DNA of 64,000 bases from Halieaceae bacterium UBA4452 (lineage in GTDB: Bacteria > Pseudomonadota > Gammaproteobacteria > Pseudomonadales > Halieaceae), in NCBI GenBank assembly GCA_002389505.1, contig DGPA01000022.1:104229-168228 (forward strand). Reading direction: 5' to 3'. Positions 17,230-25,676 of this stretch are shown piece after piece. Position numbers and translations under genes: made by a program. Each line of letters opens with the position of its first letter. Position 1 is the first letter of the stretch. Under the pieces are notes generated by a model. That model was not told where the DNA came from. It made no database searches and worked only from the letters and a program-made list of their open reading frames with translations.

Positions 17230-18402
17230 ATGAAACTTGATGGCCTAACTGTCGTCGACCTGTCCCTCTTTTTACCCGGACCGGGCGCCACGCAAATGAT
17301 GGCCGATCATGGTGCGCGGGTCATCAAAGTTGAAAACCCCAACGCCCCGGAGCCCACCCGTTCCGCTCAGGCGTTTCCTTGGGTTCAAGGCGGCGAAACG
17401 GTCATGTTTCGCAATACCCAGCGGGGCAAGGAAAGTATCGCACTGGATCTAAAATCCGAGGCAGGTAAAGCGGCGCTGACCGAGCTCATTCGGGGCGCTG
17501 ACGTGCTGGTGGAGGCCTTTCGGCCCGGGGTAATGGCCCGCCTGGGCTTTGACACCGACACCGTGAAAGCCATCAACCCTCGACTGGTGTACTGCTCTAT
17601 TTCCGCTTTCGGACAGACCGGCCCTTGGCGGGATAGGCCCGCCCATGACACCGCCACCGTTGCGGCCTCAGGGGTACTCAGTCTCAGTCGATCACCCGAG
17701 AACGACACCAGTGGACCCGCCATCGTTGGCGTTGCCATGTCAGATATGCTGTCCTCATGGTTAGCCCTGTCAGGTATTCTAATGGCCTTGCTGCGTCGAG
17801 AAACCACGGGCGAAGGGGACTATGTCGACGTGAGTATGCTCGACGCTGTGCTGGCCGCATCACCTAACATTCTAGGTCCAGTATTTGCGGGTCAGCAGGC
17901 ACCCGATCGGTTTGCCGAGCGCAGCCATGGCGGGGGCGCCATGCTCAACATTTACCGCACCGCCGACCAACGATTCCTCGCCCTTGGGGGCGGCGAACAC
18001 AAGTTCGTCAAGGCGCTATTTGAGGGCTTAGAACGGCCCGAGTTTATTGCGGCGGTCAGCGGGCCGGCTGGATCAGGGCATGAGGCTGCCATTGCCTTTC
18101 TGCGAGACACCTTTGTCCAGCGCACGCTGACCGAGTGGGAAGCTTGGTTCGCCGGGCGAGACATTTGCTGGAGTCCGGTATTGGACTTGGAACAGGCTTG
18201 GTCTGAGGAGCATGTCTATGCACGGGAGATGCGCTGGACTGACGAGCAAGAAAACGACCATATTGGCATTGCCATCAAATTTGATCGCGAGCCGGGAACG
18301 ATCAACCCACAATTGCCTGCCATGGGTCAACAAACCAGTAAAATTCTCGATGAATTAGACTTGACCAACGCGCAGCGGCGCGCCATATTAAGCGCTCTAT
18401 GA
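17230..18402 (+). CDS. CaiB/BaiF-type (family III) CoA-transferase 2
   Basis: A 390-residue paralogue of the preceding gene product, with LDGLTVVDLSLFLPGPGAT at the N-terminus, ARVIKVENP, and the catalytic aspartate in VAMSDMLSSW (D172). The start at 17230 begins the family sequence; an upstream in-frame extension lies inside the preceding gene. The arrangement of two adjacent CaiB genes suggests either a heteromeric enzyme or two consecutive CoA transfers. Some family members are racemases of 2-methylacyl-CoA rather than transferases, and that cannot be excluded. Confidence 0.87.
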   Translation: MKLDGLTVVDLSLFLPGPGATQMMADHGARVIKVENPNAPEPTRSAQAFPWVQGGETVMFRNTQRGKESIALDLKSEAGKAALTELIRGADVLVEAFRPGVMARLGFDTDTVKAINPRLVYCSISAFGQTGPWRDRPAHDTATVAASGVLSLSRSPENDTSGPAIVGVAMSDMLSSWLALSGILMALLRRETTGEGDYVDVSMLDAVLAASPNILGPVFAGQQAPDRFAERSHGGGAMLNIYRTADQRFLALGGGEHKFVKALFEGLERPEFIAAVSGPAGSGHEAAIAFLRDTFVQRTLTEWEAWFAGRDICWSPVLDLEQAWSEEHVYAREMRWTDEQENDHIGIAIKFDREPGTINPQLPAMGQQTSKILDELDLTNAQRRAILSAL

Positions 18403-18407
18403 ACGAT

Positions 18408-18417
18408 TGTACGGACA
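18408..18417. promoter_or_regulatory. Predicted GntR operator, site 2
   Basis: TGTACGGACA matches the palindrome TGTNCGNACA. It lies 6 bp after the stop of CoA-transferase 2 and 90 bp upstream of the TonB-dependent receptor start, which suggests the receptor belongs to the same regulon. Confidence 0.6.
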
Positions 18418-18507
18418 AATATCCGACAACAAGCAGTCAGTGATCCAATCTGACTGTTTTTCGGTATGCACCACTAATACAATAAACGCGTTTTACAGGA
18501 GAAACCC

Positions 18508-21075
18508 ATGCCCACTGTTTTCGGTAAAAAAAGTCCCATGAATTCACTGCCACGTGTGCTGCCAGCGGTTATCGCCGCGCTCAGCGCTTCCGGAGGCACC
18601 CTGTTGTTGCCGGCGACGGCTCAGGCACAGCTGGAGGAAGTCGTGGTTACCGCCCGTGCGCGGAGCGAATCACTGCAAGATGTTCCCAGCACTGTGACGG
18701 CCTTTACCTCGGGTCAAATTAGAGATATGGGCATTCAGCGCGCTGAAGATTTTATCTCTCAGACAGCGGGAGTGAGTTTCGTTAACACCGTAGAGACCGG
18801 GGACTCCTCGGTATCCATCCGGGGCATCAACGGCGCTCGCGACGCTGAAACCAACTTCGCGCTCATCATTGACGGCGTCCTCTACGTCAATACCTACGCC
18901 TTCAACCGTGAATACCCTGACCTAGAGCAAGTGGAAATCTTGAAGGGCCCTCAAGGGGCGCTTTATGGCCGCTCGGCGGCGGCGGGCGCAGTCATCATGT
19001 CGACCAAGCGTCCCTCTCAAGAGGTCGAGGGTGACCTACGGGTAAGCATGGCAGAAGATGGTACGTATACGGGCCTCGCGACGATTGCCGGTCCCTTGGG
19101 TGACAATGTGGCGGGACGTTTAACCGCAGACTATCGCACCACCGACGGCTTCTATAGCAACTCCTTCCTTGACGACAAAGTGGTTGACGACGCTAAGAAC
19201 TACTCGGTACAGGGCCGTATCGTTTTTGACCCGACGGAGAATCTCTCTATCGACACCAAGCTGCGCTACGGCAAGTCAGAAGCCGCGGCCATTTCCTTTA
19301 ATGCCGGTTTCGCGCTGCCACCGTTTGTGCCATTTGGCACTCCGGGCTCCGAATCGTTTTATCAGGACGTCAACACCCACGACTTCATTTTTGCGGGTAA
19401 TGTTCGTCCCGTGAATGAGCAAGACGTCCTTGAATTTTCGGTCAAAGCTGATTGGGACATGGACTTCGCCACCCTGAGCGCTTGGGCGTTTTACAGTGAT
19501 ACCGAAGACACCTTTATTGCCGATGGCACATCAGGCGCTTTTGGTTTCTACGGCGGCACCGATTCCTGTATCGCCACGCTTGATGCACTGGCGCCTTCCT
19601 ATACCCCAACGGTACCGGGTGGCGTGACCGCACTGCCAGCGCCCACCTTTATCTTTGGTTCTGCTCCGGGCGCCGCCGTTCTTCCTCCGTACAGTCCCAC
19701 CACGTGTGACGGCTATCAATATCAAGAGCGCTTTCAGGAAGATCTCAGCTTCCAGATACAGCTGACCTCCAACGCCGATGAGCGGCTACGCTGGCAAGCG
19801 GGTTTGTACTACTTAGAGATTGAGCGCTATCAGGCGGTATCTCAATTACGCGATGACGGCAGCAACTGGCCTAACCCTGCCAACAACGTACCCACGCGGA
19901 TATACAGCGAATTCACCGACGCCATGGTCAATGACACCTTTGACACTACCGTCATGGCAGCCTTCGGGTCGATAAGCTATGACATCAGCGAAGCGGTCGA
20001 ATTGTCAGTCGCACTGCGTTATGACCAAGAAGAACGGGACGTCACCAACAACGTACCGTCTCCGGCTGATGGCGCCCTGACTAGCTTTATCGACTATTGT
20101 GGTGGTCAGTGCACCATCAACGGTCAGCCTCTGGTCGGCGGCTCGCCACTCAATCCGGGCTTTGTTAACTTTAACGACTTTACGGTGAGAAGCAGTATCC
20201 CCGGAAGCAGTGAGACCTTCGATGAGTTCCAACCTAAAGTCAGCTTGACGTGGGATGCTACCGACAACACGACCTTGTATGGGAGTTGGGGTGTGGGCTT
20301 TAAGGCCGGTGGCTTCAATAACTCTGGCGCCAATCAAATTGTCGATTTCTTCCTGGTCCAAAATGGGGCAAACCTCACCGCGTCACCTGACCTAATCCGT
20401 AAGGAAACCTCTAGTGCCTCTGAACTGGGCTTCCGATCGTCACTGCTTGACGGCGATCTCCAGGTGAATGGCGCTATCTTCCATACCAAAGTCGATGACA
20501 TGCAGTTCTTCGAGTTTTTCGTCGGGCCGTTTGGCTTGTTGCGAACCGCATCGAATATCGATCAGGTAACACTGAAGGGCTTTGAACTCAGTGCCGCCTG
20601 GGCGGTAACAGACAATTTACGCATCGACGCAGGATACTCAAAAGTCGATGGGGAAATTGATGAGAACCGACTTCGCCCCTTTACGGCTGGAAACGAGGTA
20701 CCCAACAACCCCGAGTTTACGGCCAACGCAGCGATTCAATACACGCTCCCCATGGGCGAGTTTGAGCTATTTGGTCGCTTGGAGTACTCCTACCAAGGCG
20801 ATACCTGGTACCACACGGTGCAGGATGATGTCGTGCCGGCAACGCTGTTCGGCGGTCCGCCCGCAAGCTATGATGTCACCCAAGTGGACGGCTATGGTTT
20901 GACTAACCTCCGTGCAGGGATTCGTTCAGATCAGTGGAGCATCACGGTGTTCGCGCGTAACCTGACCGACGAGGAGTACGTTGCTGAAGTCATATTGGCC
21001 CCTGAGTTCGGAGGTGGCTTCATCAGCCCGGGAACCCAGCGCCGAGCCGGCGTTGAATTGTCCTATAGCTTCTAA
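18508..21075 (+). CDS. TonB-dependent outer membrane receptor
   Basis: An 855-residue receptor. A signal peptide precedes LPATAQAQLEEVVVTARARSES, which carries the start of the plug. The plug (about residues 50-175) includes VSIRGINGARDA, EYPDLEQVEILKGPQGALYGRSAAAGAV. A 22-stranded barrel follows, ending in the aromatic GVELSYSF. AGGAGA lies just upstream of the ATG. It moves a ligand across the outer membrane using TonB energy. No siderophore genes are nearby. The operator-like site upstream and the flanking catabolic genes suggest it imports the pathway's organic substrate. A strong terminator follows. Confidence 0.93.
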   Translation: MPTVFGKKSPMNSLPRVLPAVIAALSASGGTLLLPATAQAQLEEVVVTARARSESLQDVPSTVTAFTSGQIRDMGIQRAEDFISQTAGVSFVNTVETGDSSVSIRGINGARDAETNFALIIDGVLYVNTYAFNREYPDLEQVEILKGPQGALYGRSAAAGAVIMSTKRPSQEVEGDLRVSMAEDGTYTGLATIAGPLGDNVAGRLTADYRTTDGFYSNSFLDDKVVDDAKNYSVQGRIVFDPTENLSIDTKLRYGKSEAAAISFNAGFALPPFVPFGTPGSESFYQDVNTHDFIFAGNVRPVNEQDVLEFSVKADWDMDFATLSAWAFYSDTEDTFIADGTSGAFGFYGGTDSCIATLDALAPSYTPTVPGGVTALPAPTFIFGSAPGAAVLPPYSPTTCDGYQYQERFQEDLSFQIQLTSNADERLRWQAGLYYLEIERYQAVSQLRDDGSNWPNPANNVPTRIYSEFTDAMVNDTFDTTVMAAFGSISYDISEAVELSVALRYDQEERDVTNNVPSPADGALTSFIDYCGGQCTINGQPLVGGSPLNPGFVNFNDFTVRSSIPGSSETFDEFQPKVSLTWDATDNTTLYGSWGVGFKAGGFNNSGANQIVDFFLVQNGANLTASPDLIRKETSSASELGFRSSLLDGDLQVNGAIFHTKVDDMQFFEFFVGPFGLLRTASNIDQVTLKGFELSAAWAVTDNLRIDAGYSKVDGEIDENRLRPFTAGNEVPNNPEFTANAAIQYTLPMGEFELFGRLEYSYQGDTWYHTVQDDVVPATLFGGPPASYDVTQVDGYGLTNLRAGIRSDQWSITVFARNLTDEEYVAEVILAPEFGGGFISPGTQRRAGVELSYSF

Positions 21076-21087
21076 ACCTCACGCATT

Positions 21088-21117
21088 AAAAAAGGCGAGG
21101 GCAACCTCGCCTTTTTT
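21088..21117. terminator. Bidirectional intrinsic terminator
   Basis: AAAAAAGGCGAGG, loop GCAA, CCTCGCCTTTTTT: a 13-bp A/T-flanked hairpin 13 bp after the receptor stop. The symmetric A and T tracts let it end transcription from the receptor gene and from the convergent SDR gene. Confidence 0.92.
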
Positions 21118-21184
21118 ATGCCCGCTTTTTACCTTGCTGAGCCACGGCAAACGCCCCACAGGGCGCTAACGTATATGCCGACAA

Positions 21185-21940
21185 CTACAGGCTAATCGTG
21201 GTTCCTCCATCGACCGCCAGTACTTGACCCGTCAAGTAACGCGCCTTATCCGACAGTAAAAATACTGCGACATCGGCAATATCTTCTGGATTACCCACGC
21301 GACCCAGCGGAACAGTTTCGGCAAAGGCCGCCAGCCCCTCCTCGCCTAAGGAATTAACAGGATCAAGGGTTTGGGCGGAGCGGATAACTCCCGGGGCGAT
21401 GCCATTGACACGCACGCCGTCGGCGGCCAGCTCTAACGCCGCAGATCGCACCAGTCCAGCGACACCGCCTTTGCTGGCGCCATAAGGAATATGCTCAGGC
21501 CATCCCAACAAGGAGCCGACAATGGAAGACAGACAGACGACCGCGCCACTGTGTGCTGCTCGCATGGACGGGGCTGCCGCACGTAGCACCCGTACCATGC
21601 CCTTCAAATTGACGTTGATCGTTTCATCCCACTCATCATCAGTTAGCGTGCTCAATGGCAGCGTCCGGGCTATACCCGCATTGAGTACCAGACCATAAAT
21701 AGCGCCGTATTGCGCTTCAACCGTAGCAATAAGTGCTGACACAGCAGCCGTATCGGTAACATCCAAGAACATGAAGGTTGCCGCACCTCCCTGTGCTCGT
21801 ATGTGGGCCGCTACGCCCTCACCCTCCTCATTGAGAATATCGGTGACTATCACGCGATAACCGGCCTCTCCCAATGCAACGGCTGTTGCTGCCCCTAGAC
21901 CAATACCGGCGCCGGTCACTAAAACCGTTGCTCCTTCCAT
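21185..21940 (-). CDS. SDR-family oxidoreductase 1
   Basis: A 251-residue classical short-chain dehydrogenase. The cofactor motif TGAGIGLG is at about residues 10-17, the NAG motif is LVLNAGIA, and the catalytic Ser-Tyr-Lys set lies in LSSIVGS and YGASKGG. The aspartate after the second strand (VTDILNE) favours NAD(H). The C-terminus LTGQVLAVDGGTTISL is typical. It would oxidise or reduce an alcohol/ketone pair. It lies 86 bp downstream of a second SDR gene on the same strand. No operator-like site was seen before the pair, so regulon membership is uncertain. Confidence 0.87.
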   Translation of the reverse strand: MEGATVLVTGAGIGLGAATAVALGEAGYRVIVTDILNEEGEGVAAHIRAQGGAATFMFLDVTDTAAVSALIATVEAQYGAIYGLVLNAGIARTLPLSTLTDDEWDETINVNLKGMVRVLRAAAPSMRAAHSGAVVCLSSIVGSLLGWPEHIPYGASKGGVAGLVRSAALELAADGVRVNGIAPGVIRSAQTLDPVNSLGEEGLAAFAETVPLGRVGNPEDIADVAVFLLSDKARYLTGQVLAVDGGTTISL

Positions 21941-22026
21941 TGTCAGTTCTCCTTAAAACGTCATCGTTGTAGCGTGGGAAGCAGTGAAACTGCGGTTACG
22001 CCTATCCTATCCCCACTGTTACCGCG

Positions 22027-22791
22027 TTATAAAAACGCGTCACCGCCATTGGGGCTCAGACACTGCCCCCTGAAATGACGGCTCTCGTCACTCGCCAAAA
22101 AAAGATAGGCCCCCACAATATCATCAACCTCCGCCAATCGCCCTGCGGGAATATTGGCGCGAATCGCTGTTAAGACGTCCTCGGGTACACCGTCTAAAAT
22201 GGGCGTCATGGTAGCCCCGGGTGCAACACAGTTCGCTGTGATGTTACGGCTACCAATCTCCAGTGCTACGCTACGAGTGAAGGATAAAATCGCCCCTTTA
22301 GCAGCCGTATAGTGCGTAAATCCCGGCGCACCAATATAGGCCAGCTGAGAGGCGGTATTGATGAGTCGCCCCCAATCTTGCGCGTAGAATAGCGGTAGTG
22401 CCGCTCGCGTACACAGAAAGGTTCCCGTGACATGCACCGCCATCAAGCGTTCAAAATCAGCTAAGGCCATGCTCTCCACAGGACTACTGTGGGCGATACC
22501 CGCATTATTGACCATAATATGTAAATGGGCGGCGCGGCTCCGAATGGATTCAAACATGCCCAGAACACTCGCCTCGTTGGACACATCAGCCTCAACGATA
22601 CCGCCAGCGCCCCCGGCTCGAATGATGTCTTCCAATACCCGCTCAGCGTTGGCTTGCTCAGCTAGGTTGGGGTAATTGACAAAGACCTCTGCGCCATTAG
22701 CTGCAAGGGCTTTTGCTACACCAGCACCGATACCTGAGCTCGCGCCTGTCACCAACGCCACCTTACCTGATAGATCTACCACCATCGTCAT
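22027..22791 (-). CDS. SDR-family oxidoreductase 2
   Basis: A 254-residue classical short-chain dehydrogenase with TGASSGIG (cofactor), MVNNAGIAHSS, and the active-site YTAAKGA. The strand after the cofactor loop ends in VNYPNLAEQ, a neutral or basic environment more compatible with NADP(H). It resembles the glucose-1-dehydrogenase/3-oxoacyl-ACP-reductase branch, whose annotation does not predict substrate. It is upstream of SDR 1 and divergent from the methyltransferase at 22990 across a 198-bp region. Confidence 0.87.
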   Translation of the reverse strand: MTMVVDLSGKVALVTGASSGIGAGVAKALAANGAEVFVNYPNLAEQANAERVLEDIIRAGGAGGIVEADVSNEASVLGMFESIRSRAAHLHIMVNNAGIAHSSPVESMALADFERLMAVHVTGTFLCTRAALPLFYAQDWGRLINTASQLAYIGAPGFTHYTAAKGAILSFTRSVALEIGSRNITANCVAPGATMTPILDGVPEDVLTAIRANIPAGRLAEVDDIVGAYLFLASDESRHFRGQCLSPNGGDAFL

Positions 22792-22989
22792 CTGTTCTCC
22801 TCAATAGATATCCTCTTATGGCCTCAGTTCTACCTCGGTTCACCCTAGGTATCAACACAAAAACAGGCAAACCCTTAAGATATTTTCATTAGCCATTGTC
22901 CATTGGCGCTAAGACCGCTGTACTGTATATTCTGTTAAACAATGACATAAGAATTGAGCCGTATTTGTTAACGCTTAGGGAGAAAACCT

Positions 22990-24153
22990 ATGACCGCATC
23001 ATTCGTTGAGCAGCAACACCATGACGCCCTACCCACCACCAATCACGATGAGCTGGCGAGACAGCACTTTGTTAGGTCGTTCAAAGAATACTTAGTTGCG
23101 GCGGTACACCCCGGCTTGAAGACCGCCTATGAAAAGCGTGCCAAACCCAATTTCGTGGCCAAACACCAACGCGAGCCCGAAAATATTGCAGACGTGGGTG
23201 AGGTCATGCGCGACGATCCCCACTATCAGGCGTGGAGCTCACTGCTACGCACCAGCCAGGAAATGATGTGGTCATGCACTCAACTACCCGTCGAACGAAC
23301 AATCCATGAATTGGCTGCCAGTGCCCAAGAGCAGTCGCAGACCCATGGATCGCTGCGGCTGGACCCGGAATTAGTCATACCGCCTTATCACACGGGGGTC
23401 GATATCCATTGCCAACCCGGCGGCTACCATACTGAATATATTCCCTCCGACGTCGCTCAGGGAGCCATCTATGATCGCGCGGTTTATCTTTATGCCATGG
23501 GCCAAATGGGCGGTGATAACGCCGATATGGGAGACAGCACCGTTGCTTGGTTGAAACAGGAATATCCAGCCTTTAAGCCCAGCAAGATTTTAGATATGGG
23601 CTGTGCGGTAGGACACAGCACGTTGCCTTATGCATCCGGATTTCCAGAGGCTGAGGTTCATGCCATTGACGTGGCTGCGCCTATGGTCCGCCATGCCCAC
23701 GCACGAGCTAATGCTAAAAGCCTTGATGTCCACTTTGCGCAGCAAAATGCCGAATCTACCGATTACGCTGATGAGTCCTTTGATCTCGTCGTATCGCACA
23801 TATTGCTCCACGAGACGTCATCGAAAGCCATCAAGAATATTATCAAAGAGTGCCACCGTGTCCTGAAGCCAGGGGGCTGGATGCTCCACGTTGAAACCCC
23901 TCCTTATGAGGGTATGTCTCCCTTCGATACGTTTTTATTTGATTGGGATAGCGAAAACAACAACGAACCGTTCTGGCGTAAAAGCCACTCGTTGGACTTA
24001 GATGAACTCGCGAAACTTGGGGGCTTCCAACGCCATTCGCCAATACAAGTCATGGTACCCAGCGCATTTCAGGAAGCCCAACGAACCATGACCTTTCAGG
24101 GTGGTGACTTTGGTGGCGGCGGCGTCTGGTTTGTTTATGGATGCCAAAAATGA
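22990..24153 (+). CDS. Class I SAM-dependent methyltransferase with long N-terminal domain
   Basis: A 387-residue protein. The methyltransferase core is in the C-terminal half: motif I ILDMGCAVGHSTLPYA near residue 200, an acidic AIDVAAPMVRHA, FDLVVSHILLHE and VLKPGGWMLHVETP. The first roughly 190 residues are a helical region I do not recognise. AGGGAGAAAACC precedes the ATG. The stop overlaps the next start (ATGA), so the downstream coiled-coil protein is translationally coupled. The methyl acceptor is unknown. A small-molecule step in the neighbouring pathway is possible but unproven. Confidence 0.8.
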   Translation: MTASFVEQQHHDALPTTNHDELARQHFVRSFKEYLVAAVHPGLKTAYEKRAKPNFVAKHQREPENIADVGEVMRDDPHYQAWSSLLRTSQEMMWSCTQLPVERTIHELAASAQEQSQTHGSLRLDPELVIPPYHTGVDIHCQPGGYHTEYIPSDVAQGAIYDRAVYLYAMGQMGGDNADMGDSTVAWLKQEYPAFKPSKILDMGCAVGHSTLPYASGFPEAEVHAIDVAAPMVRHAHARANAKSLDVHFAQQNAESTDYADESFDLVVSHILLHETSSKAIKNIIKECHRVLKPGGWMLHVETPPYEGMSPFDTFLFDWDSENNNEPFWRKSHSLDLDELAKLGGFQRHSPIQVMVPSAFQEAQRTMTFQGGDFGGGGVWFVYGCQK

Positions 24154-24527
24154 GCGACGCAGACACTGGCGCTAATGCCATCAAACTGCGGCGCAAGGCA
24201 AAAGGCAAGCGGCCGTCTTATTTCTCCGACCCCGACGTTGATCGTTTGCTATCCATGATCATGGCGCTCACTGGGGAACTATCAGTCACGCGAGATCGCC
24301 TTGATACACTGGAGCGAGTGGCCGCATCAAAAGGGCTTTTCTCCAGCGACGATATTGAGTCGTTTGCATTGAATCAAGAGGCACTCGACGCCCGGGCCCA
24401 GCGCCATGAGACCCTCTTTAGAGAAGTCAATCGGGTCATTGCCTCAGCACTAGAAGATTTAGAGGCAGCGCCTTCAGAAGAGTATGGGGCAGTGGTTGAT
24501 CTCGTCGAAAACGACGATGCGGTCTAG
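24150..24527 (+). CDS. Conserved-looking hypothetical protein, predicted helical partner of the methyltransferase
   Basis: A 125-residue protein with a basic N-terminus (KLRRKAKGKRPSYF) followed by DPDVDRLLSMIMALTGELSVTRDRLDTLERV, which has heptad-like leucine spacing, and an acidic C-terminus. No signal peptide or membrane segment is seen. The start at 24150 overlaps the methyltransferase stop by 4 bp. I do not recognise a characterised family. Translational coupling suggests a small subunit or chaperone of the methyltransferase. Confidence 0.65.
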   Translation: MSDADTGANAIKLRRKAKGKRPSYFSDPDVDRLLSMIMALTGELSVTRDRLDTLERVAASKGLFSSDDIESFALNQEALDARAQRHETLFREVNRVIASALEDLEAAPSEEYGAVVDLVENDDAV

Positions 24528-24534
24528 CGTCTAA

Positions 24535-25599
24535 TCACGGGGATTCGCTCAGCCGGGGCATCACTTCCTCTCCGAATCGGTCAATACCGGCAACAAAATC
24601 AGGCCAGCTAAATAGCAAGCCATCGACCCCGGTCTTAGAGGCAATCTCTTCGATGCGACTCGCGACGGTACCGGGTGATCCGAAGATCACCGGAATACCC
24701 ATAAAGGCCATGTTGCCCTGCTCGACGCTTTGATCAAGAGCCGCCTTTAGCTGATCACTGGTGCCGCCCTTGTTGGTATCCAAATCAGCACTCGCGAGGA
24801 TATTGCTGATTGCTCCCTGATCAGCACCAGCAATGATTTCATCAACACGAGCCGCGGCTGCTTCGTCAGTATCTTCTACAATCATATGAAACAGCGCGTA
24901 GATACCCACCTCACGGCCCGTTTGTTTAGCCTTAGCACGAATATCAGTCACCGAGGTCACTAACTTGTCCTCGCTAGTGAGAACAAACTGATGATCGGCA
25001 TGATGGGCCACAAACTGTCTTCCGGCCGGCGATTGTCCTGCGCACACCAGTGGTATTTCCCGCCCTGGAAATGGCGACACCGAGCAGTCTTCTAGCGTGA
25101 AGTATTCGCCCTTATAGGTGGCCTTACCGTCGCGCCACAGCTGCTTGAGTACCTCGACATACTCAGCCGCATAGTCATAACGGCGCTGGTAGTGTTCATC
25201 GCCTGGCCACATGCCCATTTGCGTGTATTCTGGACGATTCCACCCGGTAACGATATTAAGTCCACAGCGCCCACCACTGATGTCGTCAATGGTCGCCACC
25301 ATTCTGGCAACGATGGCTGGATGCTGACTGAGTATAGAGATAGAGGGAAAAAGGCCAATAGACTCCGTTTGCGCCGCAATGCCTGCCATGAGAGTAAACG
25401 ACTCAAGACAGCTATCCCAGTAGCCCGTTTCTCCACCGAAGCCACGAAACTTCATCATGGACAGAACAAAATCCAGTCCATGCCGCTCCGCAGCCTGAGA
25501 AATAGCTAGGTTGTGTGCGAAGGTCGGTTCATACACTGGGCTGGCTTTAGAGGGGATATAGCCATTACTTCCATTAGGTAAAAACACACCAAATTTCAT
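24535..25599 (-). CDS. LLM-class flavin monooxygenase, RutA-like
   Basis: A 354-residue bacterial-luciferase-fold protein. It shares long stretches with E. coli RutA as I recall it: FALSMIKLRGFGG versus FVLSMMKFRGFGG, LESFTLMAGIAA, ATIDDISGGRCGLNIVTGW, PEYTQMGMWPGDEHYQRRYDY. RutA uses FMN and O2 to open the pyrimidine ring; relatives cleave other C-N or C-S bonds. It follows hydantoinase B on the same strand after a 77-bp gap containing a hairpin. The rest of the Rut pathway (rutC, rutD, rutF, rutG) is not here, so the substrate is probably not uracil. No flavin reductase gene was found in the window. Confidence 0.88.
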   Translation of the reverse strand: MKFGVFLPNGSNGYIPSKASPVYEPTFAHNLAISQAAERHGLDFVLSMMKFRGFGGETGYWDSCLESFTLMAGIAAQTESIGLFPSISILSQHPAIVARMVATIDDISGGRCGLNIVTGWNRPEYTQMGMWPGDEHYQRRYDYAAEYVEVLKQLWRDGKATYKGEYFTLEDCSVSPFPGREIPLVCAGQSPAGRQFVAHHADHQFVLTSEDKLVTSVTDIRAKAKQTGREVGIYALFHMIVEDTDEAAAARVDEIIAGADQGAISNILASADLDTNKGGTSDQLKAALDQSVEQGNMAFMGIPVIFGSPGTVASRIEEIASKTGVDGLLFSWPDFVAGIDRFGEEVMPRLSESP

Positions 25600-25620
25600 C
25601 CACGCCTCCTACAAATGACA

Positions 25621-25656
25621 AGGGGCTTGTGTCGGCTAATGCGACATTAAGCCCCT
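25621..25656 (-). other. Strong hairpin in the hyuB-to-monooxygenase gap
   Basis: Arms AGGGGCTT (25621-25628) and AAGCCCCT (25649-25656) enclose a second stem TGTCG/CGACA (25630-25634, 25642-25646). On the minus-strand transcript it lies between the hydantoinase B stop and the ribosome site of the RutA-like gene. No clear U run follows, so it is more likely an mRNA-stability or attenuation element than a full terminator. Confidence 0.5.
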
Positions 25657-25676
25657 CGGATGTACCTAGCAGTATA

